A program made the position numbers and the translations under genes. The notes beneath the pieces are model-generated. The model saw only the letters and a list, made by a program, of their open reading frames with translations. It was not told the DNA's origin and ran no database searches. A stretch of 64,000 nucleotides of DNA from Flagellimonas maritima. Its GTDB lineage: Bacteria > Bacteroidota > Bacteroidia > Flavobacteriales > Flavobacteriaceae. The stretch spans positions 744,001-808,000 of the forward strand of contig NZ_CP030104.1 in the NCBI RefSeq assembly GCF_003269425.1. The letters are read 5' to 3'. Positions 9,685 through 21,818 of this stretch are shown one piece after another; the stretch's first letter is position 1; every line of letters starts with the position of its first letter.

Positions 9685-10358
9685 GGTGATTGCTGTTTTA
9701 TGGTCTTTATCAAGTTCAAGACCCTTTCGACATTTCGGGCCAATCCATCAAAATCCTTCTTTTCCAGGATTTCTTTAGAAATCAAATTGGAGCCCATTCC
9801 CACGCAGGTAACACCCGCATCAAACCAAGCCCTTAAGTTGGATTCTTCGGTGCTGACACCGCCCGTAGGCATCATACTTGTCCAAGGTTGCGGGCCTTTT
9901 ATGGCCTTTACAAATCCCGGTCCGTAAGTCGACCCGGGAAAAAGCTTAATGATTTCACAGCCCAGTTCTTCTGCTCTATTGATCTCGGTGAGCGATCCAC
10001 ACCCCGGGCTCCACAGTACTTTCCGTCTGTTGCATAGCAGCGCAATATCTTCGCGCAAACTTGGGGTCACTATAAAATTGGCGCCCATTTGAACAAACAG
10101 TGAAGCAGCTGGGGCATCGGTGATGGAACCGACCCCCAAAACCATGCCCGGTAATTTGGCAAGGGCATATTTGTTCAGTTCCGAAAATACCTCAAAGGCA
10201 AAATCGCCCCTTGCGGTAAATTCCAATATTCGTGCCCCGCCATCAAAGCAGGCTTTCAGCACCTGTTTGCCCAATTCAATATTTGGATGGTAGAACAAGG
10301 GAACCATTCCACTGTTCCGCATGACCGATACTACCTCTAATCTTGTATAATTTGCCAT
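9681..10358 (-). CDS. eda: 2-keto-3-deoxy-6-phosphogluconate aldolase
   Basis: A 225-residue class I aldolase of the KDPG/KHG family that splits 2-keto-3-deoxy-6-phosphogluconate into pyruvate and glyceraldehyde 3-phosphate in the cytoplasm. The IIKLFPGSTYGP segment holds the Schiff-base lysine, GVGSITD and MPTGGVSTE are phosphate-binding regions, and ILEFTARGD is the equivalent of the usual E-x-T-x-R stretch. It is the last enzyme of the glucuronate route encoded here and overlaps dctP by 4 nt. About 80 nt separate it from the kinase gene upstream. Full length. Confidence 0.93.
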   Translation of the reverse strand: MANYTRLEVVSVMRNSGMVPLFYHPNIELGKQVLKACFDGGARILEFTARGDFAFEVFSELNKYALAKLPGMVLGVGSITDAPAASLFVQMGANFIVTPSLREDIALLCNRRKVLWSPGCGSLTEINRAEELGCEIIKLFPGSTYGPGFVKAIKGPQPWTSMMPTGGVSTEESNLRAWFDAGVTCVGMGSNLISKEILEKKDFDGLARNVERVLNLIKTIKQQSP

Positions 10359-10439
10359 TTGCTGTCTTCTTATCTGTTTTTAAGCACCGGGCGAAGATCG
10401 TTCCGCCCAGTACCGCTAAAAAAACTAAACTAACTCGAC

Positions 10440-11480
10440 TCATCGGGCTACACGACCCGAAGAATCGCCGCCCATCAATTTTTCGACCTCGGCTACCGTT
10501 ACCAGATTGGCATCCCCCTTTATCGTATGTTTCAGACACGATGCGGCCACCGCAAAGTCCAGTGCGTTCTGGTCGTCCCCGGGATACTTCAATAGACCGT
10601 ATATCAATCCCCCCATAAAGGAGTCCCCGCCACCGACCCTGTCCACGATATGGGTTATCTGGTATTTGGGGGATTCAAATACATTCTTTCCATCATAGAG
10701 AACACCCGCCCATGTATTGTGCGATGCCGAGATTGAACCACGTAGCGTGGTGATCACTTTTTTGGCATTGGGAAATTTGCCCATCATTTGCCGGCAGACC
10801 GAGAGGAAGGCCCCAGCTTTTACATCGTGTCCCTGCGTGGTGACATCAAGTCCTTCGGGCTTTATGTCAAAATGCTTTTCGGCATCCTCCTCATTGCCCA
10901 GAATAACGTCGCAATAAGAGGTGAGCTCGGTCATTATGGCCTCCCTGTCACCGCCATAGTTCCAAAGTTTGGCCCTGTAGTTCAGGTCGGTAGAGATGGT
11001 CAGTCCCATCTCTTTTGCGACTTGGACGGCCTCCAGACAGGCATCGGCCGCACTTTGGGAGATGGCGGGGGTTATTCCGGTCCAGTGGAACCATCCCGCA
11101 CCATCAAATACATTTTCCCAATCGATCGTACCGGGGCCAATTTCACTGATGGCGGAATTTGACCTATCGTAAATCACTTTGCTCCCGCGGCTTACCGCTC
11201 CCGTCTCCAAAAAATAAATCCCCAAACGCTCTCCCCCAAAAATTATGTTCCCCGTATTTACACCGCGTTTGCGCATTTCCATAAGGGCACAGTACCCAAT
11301 GTCGTTCTTTGGCAATCTTGTCACAAAATCAACGGGAACACCATAATTTGCAAGAGAGACTGCTACGTTGGATTCCCCTCCTCCATAGACCGCGTCAAAA
11401 CTGTTCGCCTGTGAAAAGCGCAAAGATCCGGGAGGAGATAGCCTTAGCATGATTTCACCGAAGGTAATTACTTTCTTCAT
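10440..11480 (-). CDS. kdgK: 2-keto-3-deoxygluconate kinase, PfkB family
   Basis: A 346-residue sugar kinase. The N-terminus ITFGEIMLRLSPPG and the ribokinase motifs GGGESNVAVSLA (about 32-43) and DRVGGGDSFMGG (about 284-295, containing the catalytic Asp) identify the PfkB fold. It would phosphorylate 2-keto-3-deoxygluconate with ATP to give the aldolase substrate. The neighbours UxaC, UxuA and Eda make this specificity very likely. The gene lies 27 nt after uxaC on the same strand. The block is visibly richer in G+C than the sulfatase genes to its left. Confidence 0.93.
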   Translation of the reverse strand: MKKVITFGEIMLRLSPPGSLRFSQANSFDAVYGGGESNVAVSLANYGVPVDFVTRLPKNDIGYCALMEMRKRGVNTGNIIFGGERLGIYFLETGAVSRGSKVIYDRSNSAISEIGPGTIDWENVFDGAGWFHWTGITPAISQSAADACLEAVQVAKEMGLTISTDLNYRAKLWNYGGDREAIMTELTSYCDVILGNEEDAEKHFDIKPEGLDVTTQGHDVKAGAFLSVCRQMMGKFPNAKKVITTLRGSISASHNTWAGVLYDGKNVFESPKYQITHIVDRVGGGDSFMGGLIYGLLKYPGDDQNALDFAVAASCLKHTIKGDANLVTVAEVEKLMGGDSSGRVAR

Positions 11481-11507
11481 TTCAAATTATTTTTTATCAA
11501 TACAGTT

Positions 11508-12905
11508 CTAAAACTTAAAATATGCCTTCGCATTATAATAGCTGATATCCCGTACAATTTTTCCGATATGCACCATATCTTTGGGCAATAGGCCCTTTTT
11601 GATATCATTGCCCAACATATTGCAGAGGAGTCTCCTAAAATATTCGTGCCTTGAAAAGGAGAGAAAACTACGGGAATCCGTCAACATGCCCACAAAACAG
11701 CTGAACAGTCCCATATTTGATAGTGTGTTTAACTGTCTTTCCATTCCATCTAGTTGGTCCATGTACCACCAACCCGATCCAAATTGTATCTTACCCTTAA
11801 TACTACCATCGTTGAAATTGCCGACCATAGTGGCGAAAACCTCGTTTTGTGAAGGATTCAAATTGTAAAGAATCGTCTTTGGAAGTTGGTCGGTACTGTC
11901 CAATAGGTTTAAAAAACTACCCAAGGGCAAGGCTTGCCTAAAATCACCAATGGAATCGAAACCAGTATCGGGACCCAATTTGAAATGCATTCGTTGGTTT
12001 ACATTGCGCAATGCCCCCAAATGGAACTGTTGCACCCATCCCTTTTTATGGTATTCCTTGCACAGATGCAATAAGGTCTCAAATTTGAAGTATTTTATCT
12101 CCTCAATACTGATTACTTTTCCCGAAAGCACCTTTTTAAAGATTGATTCGATATCAAAAATCCCCAGTTCAAAAAAATAAAGTTGCTCCAGTCCATGGTC
12201 CGATAGACGGCAACCAATTTTATGGAAATGGGCAATCCTTCTTTTCAGGGCCATTAGCAGATCTTGGTACGTTGCAATCTGCATTCCCGCAGCATTGCCC
12301 AACTTTTCTGTATAAGTTTGGTAAGAACCGCCGTCTTCTATGGCATACGCCCTGTCCGGCCGGAAGGTTGGCAACAGTTTTGGCACCATGTTATTCTTTT
12401 GGGCACTTATATGGTGTTCCAAAGTGTCCGATGGGTCATCCGTAGTGCATACGACCTCAACGTTCATTTGATTCAACAATCCCTTCGCAGAATGGCTTTT
12501 CTGCTGGAGTTGGCCGCTGGCGTTTTCATAGACTTGCGCCGCATTGGTATCTGATAGCATTCCTTTTATCCCAAAATAGCGCTGCAGTTCCAAATGCGTC
12601 CAATGGTACAAGGGGTTTCTTATTGTATAGGGAACCGCCCCCGCCCATTTTAAAAATTTTTCTTCATCCGTTGCATTTCCGGTAATGTACTGTTCATCAA
12701 TACCCAATGTGCGCATCGCCCTCCACTTATAGTGGTCGCCCGCTAGCCAAGCCTGGGTCAGGTTCTTAAACTTATGGTGGTTGGTGATTTGCTCTGGAGG
12801 CAGATGATTGTGGTAGTCGATAATAGGCATATCCTTGGCATGGTCATGGTACAGCTCTGCGGCATAATCAGTCTCTAGTAGAAAATTATCATCGATAAAG
12901 CTCAT
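11508..12905 (-). CDS. uxaC: Uronate isomerase UxaC
   Basis: A 465-residue amidohydrolase-fold isomerase that converts D-glucuronate to D-fructuronate (and D-galacturonate to D-tagaturonate) in the cytoplasm. The start region matches the family closely, with the metal-binding [13 protein letters not shown] at about 29-41. [17 protein letters not shown] and [13 protein letters not shown] near the C-terminus are conserved family stretches. Its start overlaps the end of uxuA by 4 nt. Length is as expected. Only the glucuronate branch enzymes follow, so glucuronate is the likely substrate. Confidence 0.95.
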   Translation of the reverse strand: MSFIDDNFLLETDYAAELYHDHAKDMPIIDYHNHLPPEQITNHHKFKNLTQAWLAGDHYKWRAMRTLGIDEQYITGNATDEEKFLKWAGAVPYTIRNPLYHWTHLELQRYFGIKGMLSDTNAAQVYENASGQLQQKSHSAKGLLNQMNVEVVCTTDDPSDTLEHHISAQKNNMVPKLLPTFRPDRAYAIEDGGSYQTYTEKLGNAAGMQIATYQDLLMALKRRIAHFHKIGCRLSDHGLEQLYFFELGIFDIESIFKKVLSGKVISIEEIKYFKFETLLHLCKEYHKKGWVQQFHLGALRNVNQRMHFKLGPDTGFDSIGDFRQALPLGSFLNLLDSTDQLPKTILYNLNPSQNEVFATMVGNFNDGSIKGKIQFGSGWWYMDQLDGMERQLNTLSNMGLFSCFVGMLTDSRSFLSFSRHEYFRRLLCNMLGNDIKKGLLPKDMVHIGKIVRDISYYNAKAYFKF

Positions 12906-14089
12906 AATACTGCTGATTTTTCAATGCCCAACATCAATCCCCGCAGTTCGGCAAGGCCCCGCAAGCGGCCAATGGCCGAATAGCCTGGGTTTGTCTTTTT
13001 TTTCAGGTCGTCCAACATTTGATGGCCATGGTCGGGGCGCATGGGCAACCTCTGGTCTTGACGCCCGTTTTTGATTCGTTTTTGTTGTTCCTTCAAAAGA
13101 CCTTTTATTACGGTGTACATATCTACGTCCCCATCCAAATGGTCGGCTTCATAAAAATTTCCCTGTCCGTCTCGCGAGGTACTGCGCAAATGAATGAAAT
13201 TGATCCGTTTGCCCAGCCTTTTGACCATACCTGCCAAATCATTGTCACTACGGACACCGTAAGATCCTGTACAGAAACAAAGCCCATTGTGGGGACTCTC
13301 GTAGGCCTTTAACAAATCCCGGGCATCCTTTTCAGTGCTCACGACCCTTGGAAGGCCCAATATGGAAAAGGGCGGATCGTCCGGATGAATGGCCAGAAAA
13401 ACTCCCGACTGTTCCGCAACAGGAGCTATTTCACGAATAAATTCATAAAGGCTTTGGCGAAGTTCTTTGTCCCCTATCTCTTTATAGGTATCCAATACCT
13501 CTTTGAACTGTTCCAAGGTATAGCCCTCTTCGGCACCTGGAAGACCTGCTATGATATTGTTTACCAATCGTTCTTGCGACAACGTATCCATCTTTCTATA
13601 AACAATATTTGCAAGTTCTATTTCCCGTTTTGTATAAGTATAGTATGCATCAGTACGATTGAGCATAAAAAGTTCAAAAGCCGCAAACTCCAATGCATCG
13701 AAACGAAGGGCTTTGGAACCATCGGGCAATTCAAAGGAAAGGTCCGTACGCGTCCAGTCCAATACTGGCATGAAATTATAACAGACCGTATCGACCCCTA
13801 TTTGTCCTAGATTGCGGATACTCTCCTTGTAGTTCGAAAGATATCTTTTGTGTTCCCCGGTCCGCTTTTTGATATCTTCGTGCACGGGAATACTTTCCAC
13901 CACAGACCAACTAAGGCCGACCGTCTCAATGGCATCCTTTCGTTTTTTTATTTCGCTTATGGGCCATACTTCCCCATTGGGGATATGGTGCAGTGCCGTT
14001 ACTATGCCCGTTGCGCCCGCCATTTTAATATCCGCAAGCGATACTGGATCATTGGGTCCGTACCACCGCCATGTTTGTTCTAAACCCAT
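12902..14089 (-). CDS. uxuA: Mannonate dehydratase UxuA
   Basis: A 395-residue TIM-barrel dehydratase that turns D-mannonate into 2-keto-3-deoxygluconate. The N-terminus ([18 protein letters not shown]) is diagnostic, [18 protein letters not shown] carries metal-ligand His/Asp, and FIHLRST and RPDHGHQM are further conserved active-site parts. It overlaps uxaC by 4 nt and follows the reductase gene by 9 nt, so the reductase-UxuA-UxaC order is one transcript. Intact. Confidence 0.95.
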   Translation of the reverse strand: MGLEQTWRWYGPNDPVSLADIKMAGATGIVTALHHIPNGEVWPISEIKKRKDAIETVGLSWSVVESIPVHEDIKKRTGEHKRYLSNYKESIRNLGQIGVDTVCYNFMPVLDWTRTDLSFELPDGSKALRFDALEFAAFELFMLNRTDAYYTYTKREIELANIVYRKMDTLSQERLVNNIIAGLPGAEEGYTLEQFKEVLDTYKEIGDKELRQSLYEFIREIAPVAEQSGVFLAIHPDDPPFSILGLPRVVSTEKDARDLLKAYESPHNGLCFCTGSYGVRSDNDLAGMVKRLGKRINFIHLRSTSRDGQGNFYEADHLDGDVDMYTVIKGLLKEQQKRIKNGRQDQRLPMRPDHGHQMLDDLKKKTNPGYSAIGRLRGLAELRGLMLGIEKSAVL

Positions 14090-14098
14090 TTTTTCAAT

Positions 14099-14965
14099 TT
14101 AAACGCCGCTAAATGCGCTGAAACCTCCATCAATTGGTATAATTACACCTGTCACAAATGAGGCTCCCTCTCCACAAAGCCATAATGTCGCCCCCACGAT
14201 ATCTTCTGGATTTCCGTAGCGGCCCATAGGCGTATGGTCAATTATCGTTTGCCCCCTAAGGGTCAAGGAACTATCTTTGTTTGTCAACAAGTTTCTATTC
14301 TGATCTGTAAGAAAGAAACCTGGTGCCAGAGCATTGACCCGTATTCCGACCTTTGAAAAATGGACCGCCAACCACTGTGTGAAATTTGAGACCGCTGCCT
14401 TTGCACCGCTATAGGCAGGTATCTTTGTCAAAGGGGTAAAAGCATTCATTGAGGAAATATTCAAGACACTGCATCCTGACCTGCCGATCATATCCTTAGA
14501 GAATACCTGCGTTGGCAAGAGAGTTCCAATAAAATTTAGGTTGAACGTAAATTGAATACCCTCCATCTCCAAATCAAAGAAAGTCTTGAGATTACTTAAA
14601 GATAAATCTTCTTCTTCTAAAAAGGGATTGCTTGTAGTTCCCGAAGGATGGTTGCCTCCAGCACCATTGATGAGGATATCGCATTTGCCAAGTTCTTTTG
14701 ATACTCGTTTATGGGCAGCTTTTAAACTGTTTATATCAAGTACGTCCGCCACCACACCAATTGCAGCACCCCCCTTTTTATTGATTGTCTTGGCAACCTC
14801 TTGTGCAACCTCTTCCTTAAGGTCCAAAACAGCTACTTTAGCGTTTTGTGCTCCAAGAGATCGTGCCAGAGTACTACACAATATACCGCCGCCGCCGGTA
14901 ATGACGACCACCTTATTTTTCAATTCCCTATATTTAGTATCTTCCATGTTTTTGGATTTTTCCAA
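14099..14965 (-). CDS. SDR-family D-fructuronate reductase (mannonate oxidoreductase)
   Basis: A 288-residue short-chain dehydrogenase. ITGGGGILCSTLA (about 22-34) is the nucleotide-binding glycine motif in a slightly unusual form, INGAGGNHPSG follows the NAG position, and YSGAKAAV supplies the catalytic Tyr and Lys. It is the first gene of the uronate operon, directly upstream of uxuA. No classical UxuB (a long-chain polyol dehydrogenase) is present, so this SDR probably does the fructuronate to mannonate step, as is known for SDR-type replacements in other Bacteroidota. An alternative start seven codons in is possible. Activity is inferred from context. Confidence 0.82.
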   Translation of the reverse strand: MEKSKNMEDTKYRELKNKVVVITGGGGILCSTLARSLGAQNAKVAVLDLKEEVAQEVAKTINKKGGAAIGVVADVLDINSLKAAHKRVSKELGKCDILINGAGGNHPSGTTSNPFLEEEDLSLSNLKTFFDLEMEGIQFTFNLNFIGTLLPTQVFSKDMIGRSGCSVLNISSMNAFTPLTKIPAYSGAKAAVSNFTQWLAVHFSKVGIRVNALAPGFFLTDQNRNLLTNKDSSLTLRGQTIIDHTPMGRYGNPEDIVGATLWLCGEGASFVTGVIIPIDGGFSAFSGV

Positions 14966-15004
14966 GTCATCAGTAGTATAAAATAATTGAATACCTTATA
15001 AAGA

Positions 15005-15019
15005 GTGTACTTTATACAC
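15005..15019. promoter_or_regulatory. Palindromic operator candidate GTGTA-N5-TACAC
   Basis: A perfect inverted repeat lies in the 136-nt gap between the divergent fructuronate reductase and Nudix-type regulator genes. Spacing and position suit binding of the regulator to control both directions. Assignment is by position only. Confidence 0.5.
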
Positions 15020-15101
15020 AGATATAAAAGTAGCATTATTTAATTTAATCGGAGCACGTAAAACCATTTTTTTTATGCGCTTATTTTAAAATATTTCCTT
15101 A

Positions 15102-15788
15102 ATGGTAGAACAAGAAAAATTGAAACGTATTCAAGTAGATAGAAATTCCTTTGAATGTTCTATAACCACCGATGTTGCAGTTTTTGGCTTTATTGAAAAT
15201 TCTCTAAAAGTACTCCTGATTAAACGCTTATCTGGATATTTTATGAACCATTGGTTGTTGCCCGGTGGTGTTATGGAAGCCGACGAAACTTTAGATGATT
15301 GCGCTAAAAAAGTACTTTACCAGCTAACGGGATTTCGTAATATCCATTTTGAACAAGTCAAAATATACAGTGAGCTGGAAAGGCATCCCCTTAAAAGGGT
15401 AATCACCCAAAGTTTTTACGCGCTTGTAAAACCTGAAAACCACTCTTTAGTAATTGGCGGGAACGTTGAACGTATTTCTTGGTTCGATATAGACAGATTA
15501 CCAGAGAAAATAGGCTATGACCATAGGCAAATTATTCATGATGCCAACTTAAACCTGCAACTTAACTTAAGGGAGAGACTTATTTTTGGAGAACTGCTTC
15601 CAAAAACTTTTACCCTTGCGGAGCTTCAAAATTTATACGAACGTATTCTTAAAATAAAATTGGACAAACGAAATTTTAGAAAGAAAATTTTTCAAATGGA
15701 TGTTCTAACAAGTACTGGCGAGAAAAAACCAGGGGTTAAAGGAGGGCCTTTACTTTATAGATACAAGAATGGTAATGTATGCGAATAA
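15102..15788 (+). CDS. Nudix-fold transcriptional regulator (NrtR/AraR-like)
   Basis: A 228-residue protein with an N-terminal Nudix-like domain (about 20-150) and a C-terminal winged-helix region (about 160-225; FTLAELQNLYERIL then RNFRKKI). The Nudix box GGVMEADETLDD is followed by KKVLYQ instead of the catalytic REUxEE, so hydrolase activity is unlikely, as in known sugar-responsive Nudix regulators. It is divergent from the uronate operon with a palindrome between. It probably senses a uronate pathway intermediate and controls that operon. Effector unknown. Confidence 0.85.
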   Translation: MVEQEKLKRIQVDRNSFECSITTDVAVFGFIENSLKVLLIKRLSGYFMNHWLLPGGVMEADETLDDCAKKVLYQLTGFRNIHFEQVKIYSELERHPLKRVITQSFYALVKPENHSLVIGGNVERISWFDIDRLPEKIGYDHRQIIHDANLNLQLNLRERLIFGELLPKTFTLAELQNLYERILKIKLDKRNFRKKIFQMDVLTSTGEKKPGVKGGPLLYRYKNGNVCE

Positions 15789-16615
15789 TTATTTGTAAAA
15801 AAAGCAAAGAATATGAACTAATTTCTAAGTGAAACGGAATCATATCTGAGTGTAATTCAATTGGTTTATGAATTGCATACAGATATTTAAAATTAAAACT
15901 AGAACCAGAACTAAAAACTGGCTTTACACATAAGGGATAATTTAAAAGTCATCAAGTTTATTATCTAAGTTTTATAATATCGCATATCGCAATATGGAAT
16001 ATTTACGAATACAAATAGCTTCCAACAGATGGGACTTCAAGATGTTGCCGTACTGACAAATCTAATTGCCGTAGATGATTTTAACTGAATTTAAGTGGCA
16101 CTTGTAGGAATGCCCTATATGAGCCAATCAGAAATCAGTAGTTTAATACCCAGAGGTCTACATACTCGGGGGCTTCTTAGTGGTATTTCATAAACATCTA
16201 AGTGCAATATTCCGTGGTATGTTAACCGCCCATAGTACTCCGCCTTGGGATATGGCAATTGCACTTTAATGAAAGTCACCTATTCGGTGACCACAAAAAA
16301 GCCAATACTCTAAAATGCCAACAGACCAAGTCATTAAAAGTTAGGTTCGGGAGTTTATAATTCATAAAAAATGTACCAAACAAAGTGTATTTTCGATACT
16401 AATAAAAAATACCTAAAATGAGACCATTCGCTAAACTATAATCCATTTCAGTAAAACTGTGCTCTAAAACGGCCGATTTAAAGGACATCAAGAATTTCTC
16501 CCATTTATTTCTTTTAATCGGTGATTCTTCCATGTTTTCAAGGTTATTTGTCAAAAGCAAAAGGCCTTCCGCCACCGTCAGAAGACCCTTTTCATTTTCA
16601 ACATGTTCTATGCAA
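15789..16615. other. Non-coding stretch between regulator and pseudogene block
   Basis: About 830 nt with stops in all frames and no recognised product. A possible minus ORF at 16399-16674 overlaps the fasciclin remnant in another frame and matches nothing I know. The region borders a decayed block and may itself be eroded DNA. Confidence 0.4.
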
Positions 16616-17760
16616 TCAATTTCCCAAAAGGACCCCATCAATAATATGAATAAAGCCGTTGGTGGCTCTGACATCCATTTTGGTGAGTGTAGCCGTCCTT
16701 CCCTGCGGATCGGTTAAGGTGTAATTGTAGCCATCCATACCAACTTCCAGCTCATCGGTCAGTGTAAGAATTGTTTCCCCCAACGCACTTGTAATGTCCG
16801 AGCCTTCAAATTCCGTAAAGGTAATGGCATGTACTTCAACAATGTCCTCCACGATATTGGCCCCAAGTTGATTAATACTGGTAAAGTTACCGCCAGAGTT
16901 ATTATTGATTTCATAAAAGAGGTTTTCAAAAGCCAGGTCCGTAGGAACGAGCATGGTATATTCTGGAGCGGTTGATAAATCAGCTTTTATGGTAGACCCC
17001 GCTTCACCCTCGGCGATGGTCAATGCCTGTTCCATAATTTGAAATTCCGGATTCGCTGCAATAAAAGTGGCAAGGGTAGGAACGGGAACCACATCATCCA
17101 CGATATAAACAATGCCATTGTGGGCATCGGTATCCGATAAAACCGAAGCAACCCCATTTAAAATGATATTCCCCTCTGTGACATCGAAAAACATATCCAT
17201 TTCTTGTTGCGTATTTGTTGTAAGAAACCCCAACCCTTCACCTTCAAGAACCTCACGCGGAGTGGTTTCCAGAGTGACATGATTATGGATAAATACGGTC
17301 AAAAAGTCCATATGGTCAAGGTTTTCTGTGTTGACGAACTCTATCCCATCAAAACCATTCTCCAACAAAAAAGCATCAAAGGTATTATCGGTGGGTACGA
17401 AGACACTGAAGGAGTCGGCTTTGGTGATTAAGTCGGAATCATCATTTTAGATATCCCTCACATTGGGTAATTTTTCAAAAGCTGCGGTAAAATTTTTAAG
17501 TCAGGATGTGATGCTATAATTTCATACAGTGTTGGTCCCTGTCCTGGGCTGGGTTCTCCCAGCCCCAATAGCACACTGTTTATGATATGCAGTATTCCGT
17601 TTGATACCCTGATATCGATACCGACGATACGGGCAATCCTGTTTTGCGTGTCGGTCAATGTGAGTATATCATTCTCCTTTCCCACGGTCAAAGCAATGTT
17701 CATGGTGTTTATGGTTGAACTGCCCATAGCGTCCTCAATTTCATTCGCATCGGTTATCGG
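16616..17760 (-). pseudogene. Broken fasciclin-domain protein, 5' end lost
   Basis: The minus strand encodes parts of about three fasciclin (FAS1) repeats, each ending in the typical NGxxHIIxxVLL pattern (NGILHIINSVLL, NGFIHIIDGVLLGN). Such proteins are secreted adhesion modules. The gene is dead: the reading frame shifts in the T-run at 17493-17497 (one frame gives HPDLKILPQ, the other continues AAFEKLPNVRDI), and an in-frame TAA lies at 17447-17449 between DI and NDDSDL. The 5' end, including any signal peptide, is missing where the sequence switches near 17760 to an inverted galK fragment. The C-terminus and stop at 16616 look original. Confidence 0.8.
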
Positions 17761-17761
17761 G

Positions 17762-18302
17762 TTGAACACAAAGGTTTCCCACAACCTCTCCACAGGGGAA
17801 TACAATATTCGCAGGGCACAATGTGAAAAAGGCTTGGACCTGTTGGCCGAACGGTTCGGCATTGACAGACCATTTAGAAACGTCACCAAAAAAATGCTCG
17901 ATGAGACCAAAGACGAACTTGGAGCCCTATTGCATAAACGCTATTCCTATGTCGTTGAGGAAATAGATAGGGTCTTGGAAGCGGTCGGGGCACTCAAGGA
18001 AAATAATCTGGAGGTATTGGGCAAGCTTATGTACAGGACCCACAAAGGTCTTAGTGAAAAGTACGAGGTGAGCTGCCCCGAACTGGATTTTTTGGCCGAA
18101 CTTGCCGAAACAGAACCACAAATCCTTGGAGCGCGGACGATGGGCGGGGATTTTCGGGCTGTACATTAAATCTTATACATATGGATGCCATAGAACCGTT
18201 TGTCAAAAAAGCTTCAAAAGCCTATAAAGATGAGTTCGGTATCGAGCTGGCCCATTTCCAGACCGTTCCGAGCCAAGGGACCTCACTAGTAAATGACACG
18301 TT

Positions 18303-18306
<4 letters not shown>
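17762..18306 (+). pseudogene. galK: galK remnant (3' part of galactokinase)
   Basis: The plus frame from about 17762 reads NTKVSHNLSTGEYNIRRAQCE and onward, matching the C-terminal half of galactokinase. The stretch THKGLSEKYEVSC is nearly identical to the intact GalK encoded at 54277. All of the N-terminal half, with the substrate and ATP motifs, is gone. A one-base loss near 18151-18160 breaks the frame at the GGGFGGC-type motif (here GGDFR, then CTLNLIH in the shifted frame). The shifted frame then runs to a TGA at 18304-18306 that overlaps the galT ATG as ATGA, exactly as in the intact pair. Confidence 0.88.
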
Positions 18307-20371
<2,065 letters not shown>

Positions 20372-20411
20372 TTTGGAATCTCTAAGATTGCGGGATAACT
20401 CTATTAAACTT

Positions 20412-21455
20412 TCATATGTGTGCCAAACCGAATTTATATATGCATGTAGAAGTATACAATTCATTTGGTGATAAAAGTGTAGATGGAAAGTTTGGGTTGT
20501 TGGGTGAGTCGGGAAAGTGCTGGGTTTCCAAACACAGTGCTCCACGCTTTATAAATGAATTGCCATTTTTATCTGCAGATAAAAAATTTCCAGTATAGAA
20601 TTGAATACCCGGTTCGTCAGTATGTACCTCTAAAGTGCGCCCACTGCTGGGTTCTATAACCTTAGCAGCAAACTGTGGCTTAGATAGATTTTTCTTTTCT
20701 TTTTTCAAAACATAACAATGATCATAACCTTGGCCAAATACAAGTTGTTCATTTTTATCATCGATATTTTTACCAGTACGTTTTGGTTTTCTAAAATCAA
20801 AAGGAGTTCCTGCCACGCTGGCTATATTACCTTTGGGTATCATTGCATCATCCACAGGTATATAAGATTCAGAGTTTATTTTCACCACATGATTCTCTAT
20901 AGTACCAATTCCTGCTCCTTTAAGATTGAAAAAGGAATGGTTCGTAAGATTTACGTGAGTAATTATGTCCGTGAACGCCCTGTATTGAATGATTAATTCA
21001 TTCTCATCCGTTAGAGTGTATGTAACCGTTATATTTAGGTTTCCTGGATAACCATCTTCCATGTGGGACGAAACACCGAAAAATTCAATTTTATTTTCCT
21101 TTAAATGTTTTATATCCCATGTTTTGGAATGGAATCCATTTATTCCACCGTGAAGATGGTTTTCACCCTGATTGATATCCAACTTATATACTTTACCTTC
21201 AATAGAAAATTGACCGCCTCCAATCCTATTTCCGTACCTTCCAATAAGTGCCCCAAAATAGTTTGGTTCGTTCCTGATATATTCTTCAGGGTTTTGATAG
21301 CCTAATACGATATTTGTAAAATCACCATTTTTATCAGGAACTCTTAAAGAGGTTAACCGTTGACCATAAGTAATGAAACTGGCACTGAGACCATGTTTGT
21401 TTTTCAGTGTGTGTATATTCACTTTGAGTATATAAATGCCATAGAGCGATATCAA
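20412..21455 (-). CDS. galM: Aldose 1-epimerase (galactose mutarotase)
   Basis: A 347-residue cytoplasmic mutarotase interconverting alpha and beta anomers of galactose or related sugars. Conserved parts are GRYGNRI (about 72-78), LHGG (about 97-100), the base-binding LTNHSFFNL (about 170) and catalytic Glu in CLETQHFPDSPN near the C-terminus. No export signal is seen; the first dozen residues before VNIHTLKNKHG do not align with the family, so the true start may be the later in-frame codon. It lies tail-to-tail with the lacI pseudogene. Unlike the gal genes beside it, the frame is intact. Confidence 0.9.
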   Translation of the reverse strand: MISLYGIYILKVNIHTLKNKHGLSASFITYGQRLTSLRVPDKNGDFTNIVLGYQNPEEYIRNEPNYFGALIGRYGNRIGGGQFSIEGKVYKLDINQGENHLHGGINGFHSKTWDIKHLKENKIEFFGVSSHMEDGYPGNLNITVTYTLTDENELIIQYRAFTDIITHVNLTNHSFFNLKGAGIGTIENHVVKINSESYIPVDDAMIPKGNIASVAGTPFDFRKPKRTGKNIDDKNEQLVFGQGYDHCYVLKKEKKNLSKPQFAAKVIEPSSGRTLEVHTDEPGIQFYTGNFLSADKNGNSFIKRGALCLETQHFPDSPNNPNFPSTLLSPNELYTSTCIYKFGLAHI

Positions 21456-21818
21456 CTTCCCAATACCACTTCTAATCCTATTGATGATTGTTACTAAATT
21501 AATACTTAATACCTAATATCAATAGGCTATAAGCTTGGAAAATAAAGCAACACTCATACATTCTCAAAACACGTGTTGCTCAATGTTCTAAAAATGAATT
21601 TCAATTAATTGCAAGAATAGTTATGGAATTCTTCCAAGTGGAAATAGTTAATGAAAATTACGAAGGTTGAAATTATACTAAAAGCTCATCAAATTAAACT
21701 TGAAAAATCGAAACACCACACATAATATTGTATTTCGTACAGATATTCCTTGATGTGTTAACGTTGAAGAAAGCAAATGAATAAATTATAGTGCCAATTT
21801 CTTCAATTTCATAACTTT
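21456..21818. other. Intergenic region with a long-loop inverted repeat
   Basis: About 360 nt without a gene. CCTATTGAT (21477-21485) is repeated inverted as ATCAATAGG (21518-21526), just upstream of galM on its strand. A second pair, GCAACAC/GTGTTGC, lies at about 21547-21579. Functions unknown. Confidence 0.35.

Noticed and set aside
13265..13275. A sequence ATCCTGTACAG similar to the GntR-type motif.
   Set aside because: It lies inside uxuA coding sequence and only part of the motif matches.
16399..16674. A 91-codon minus-strand frame after the fasciclin remnant.
   Set aside because: It overlaps the fasciclin C-terminus in another frame, matches no family I know and lies in decayed DNA; coding is not supported.
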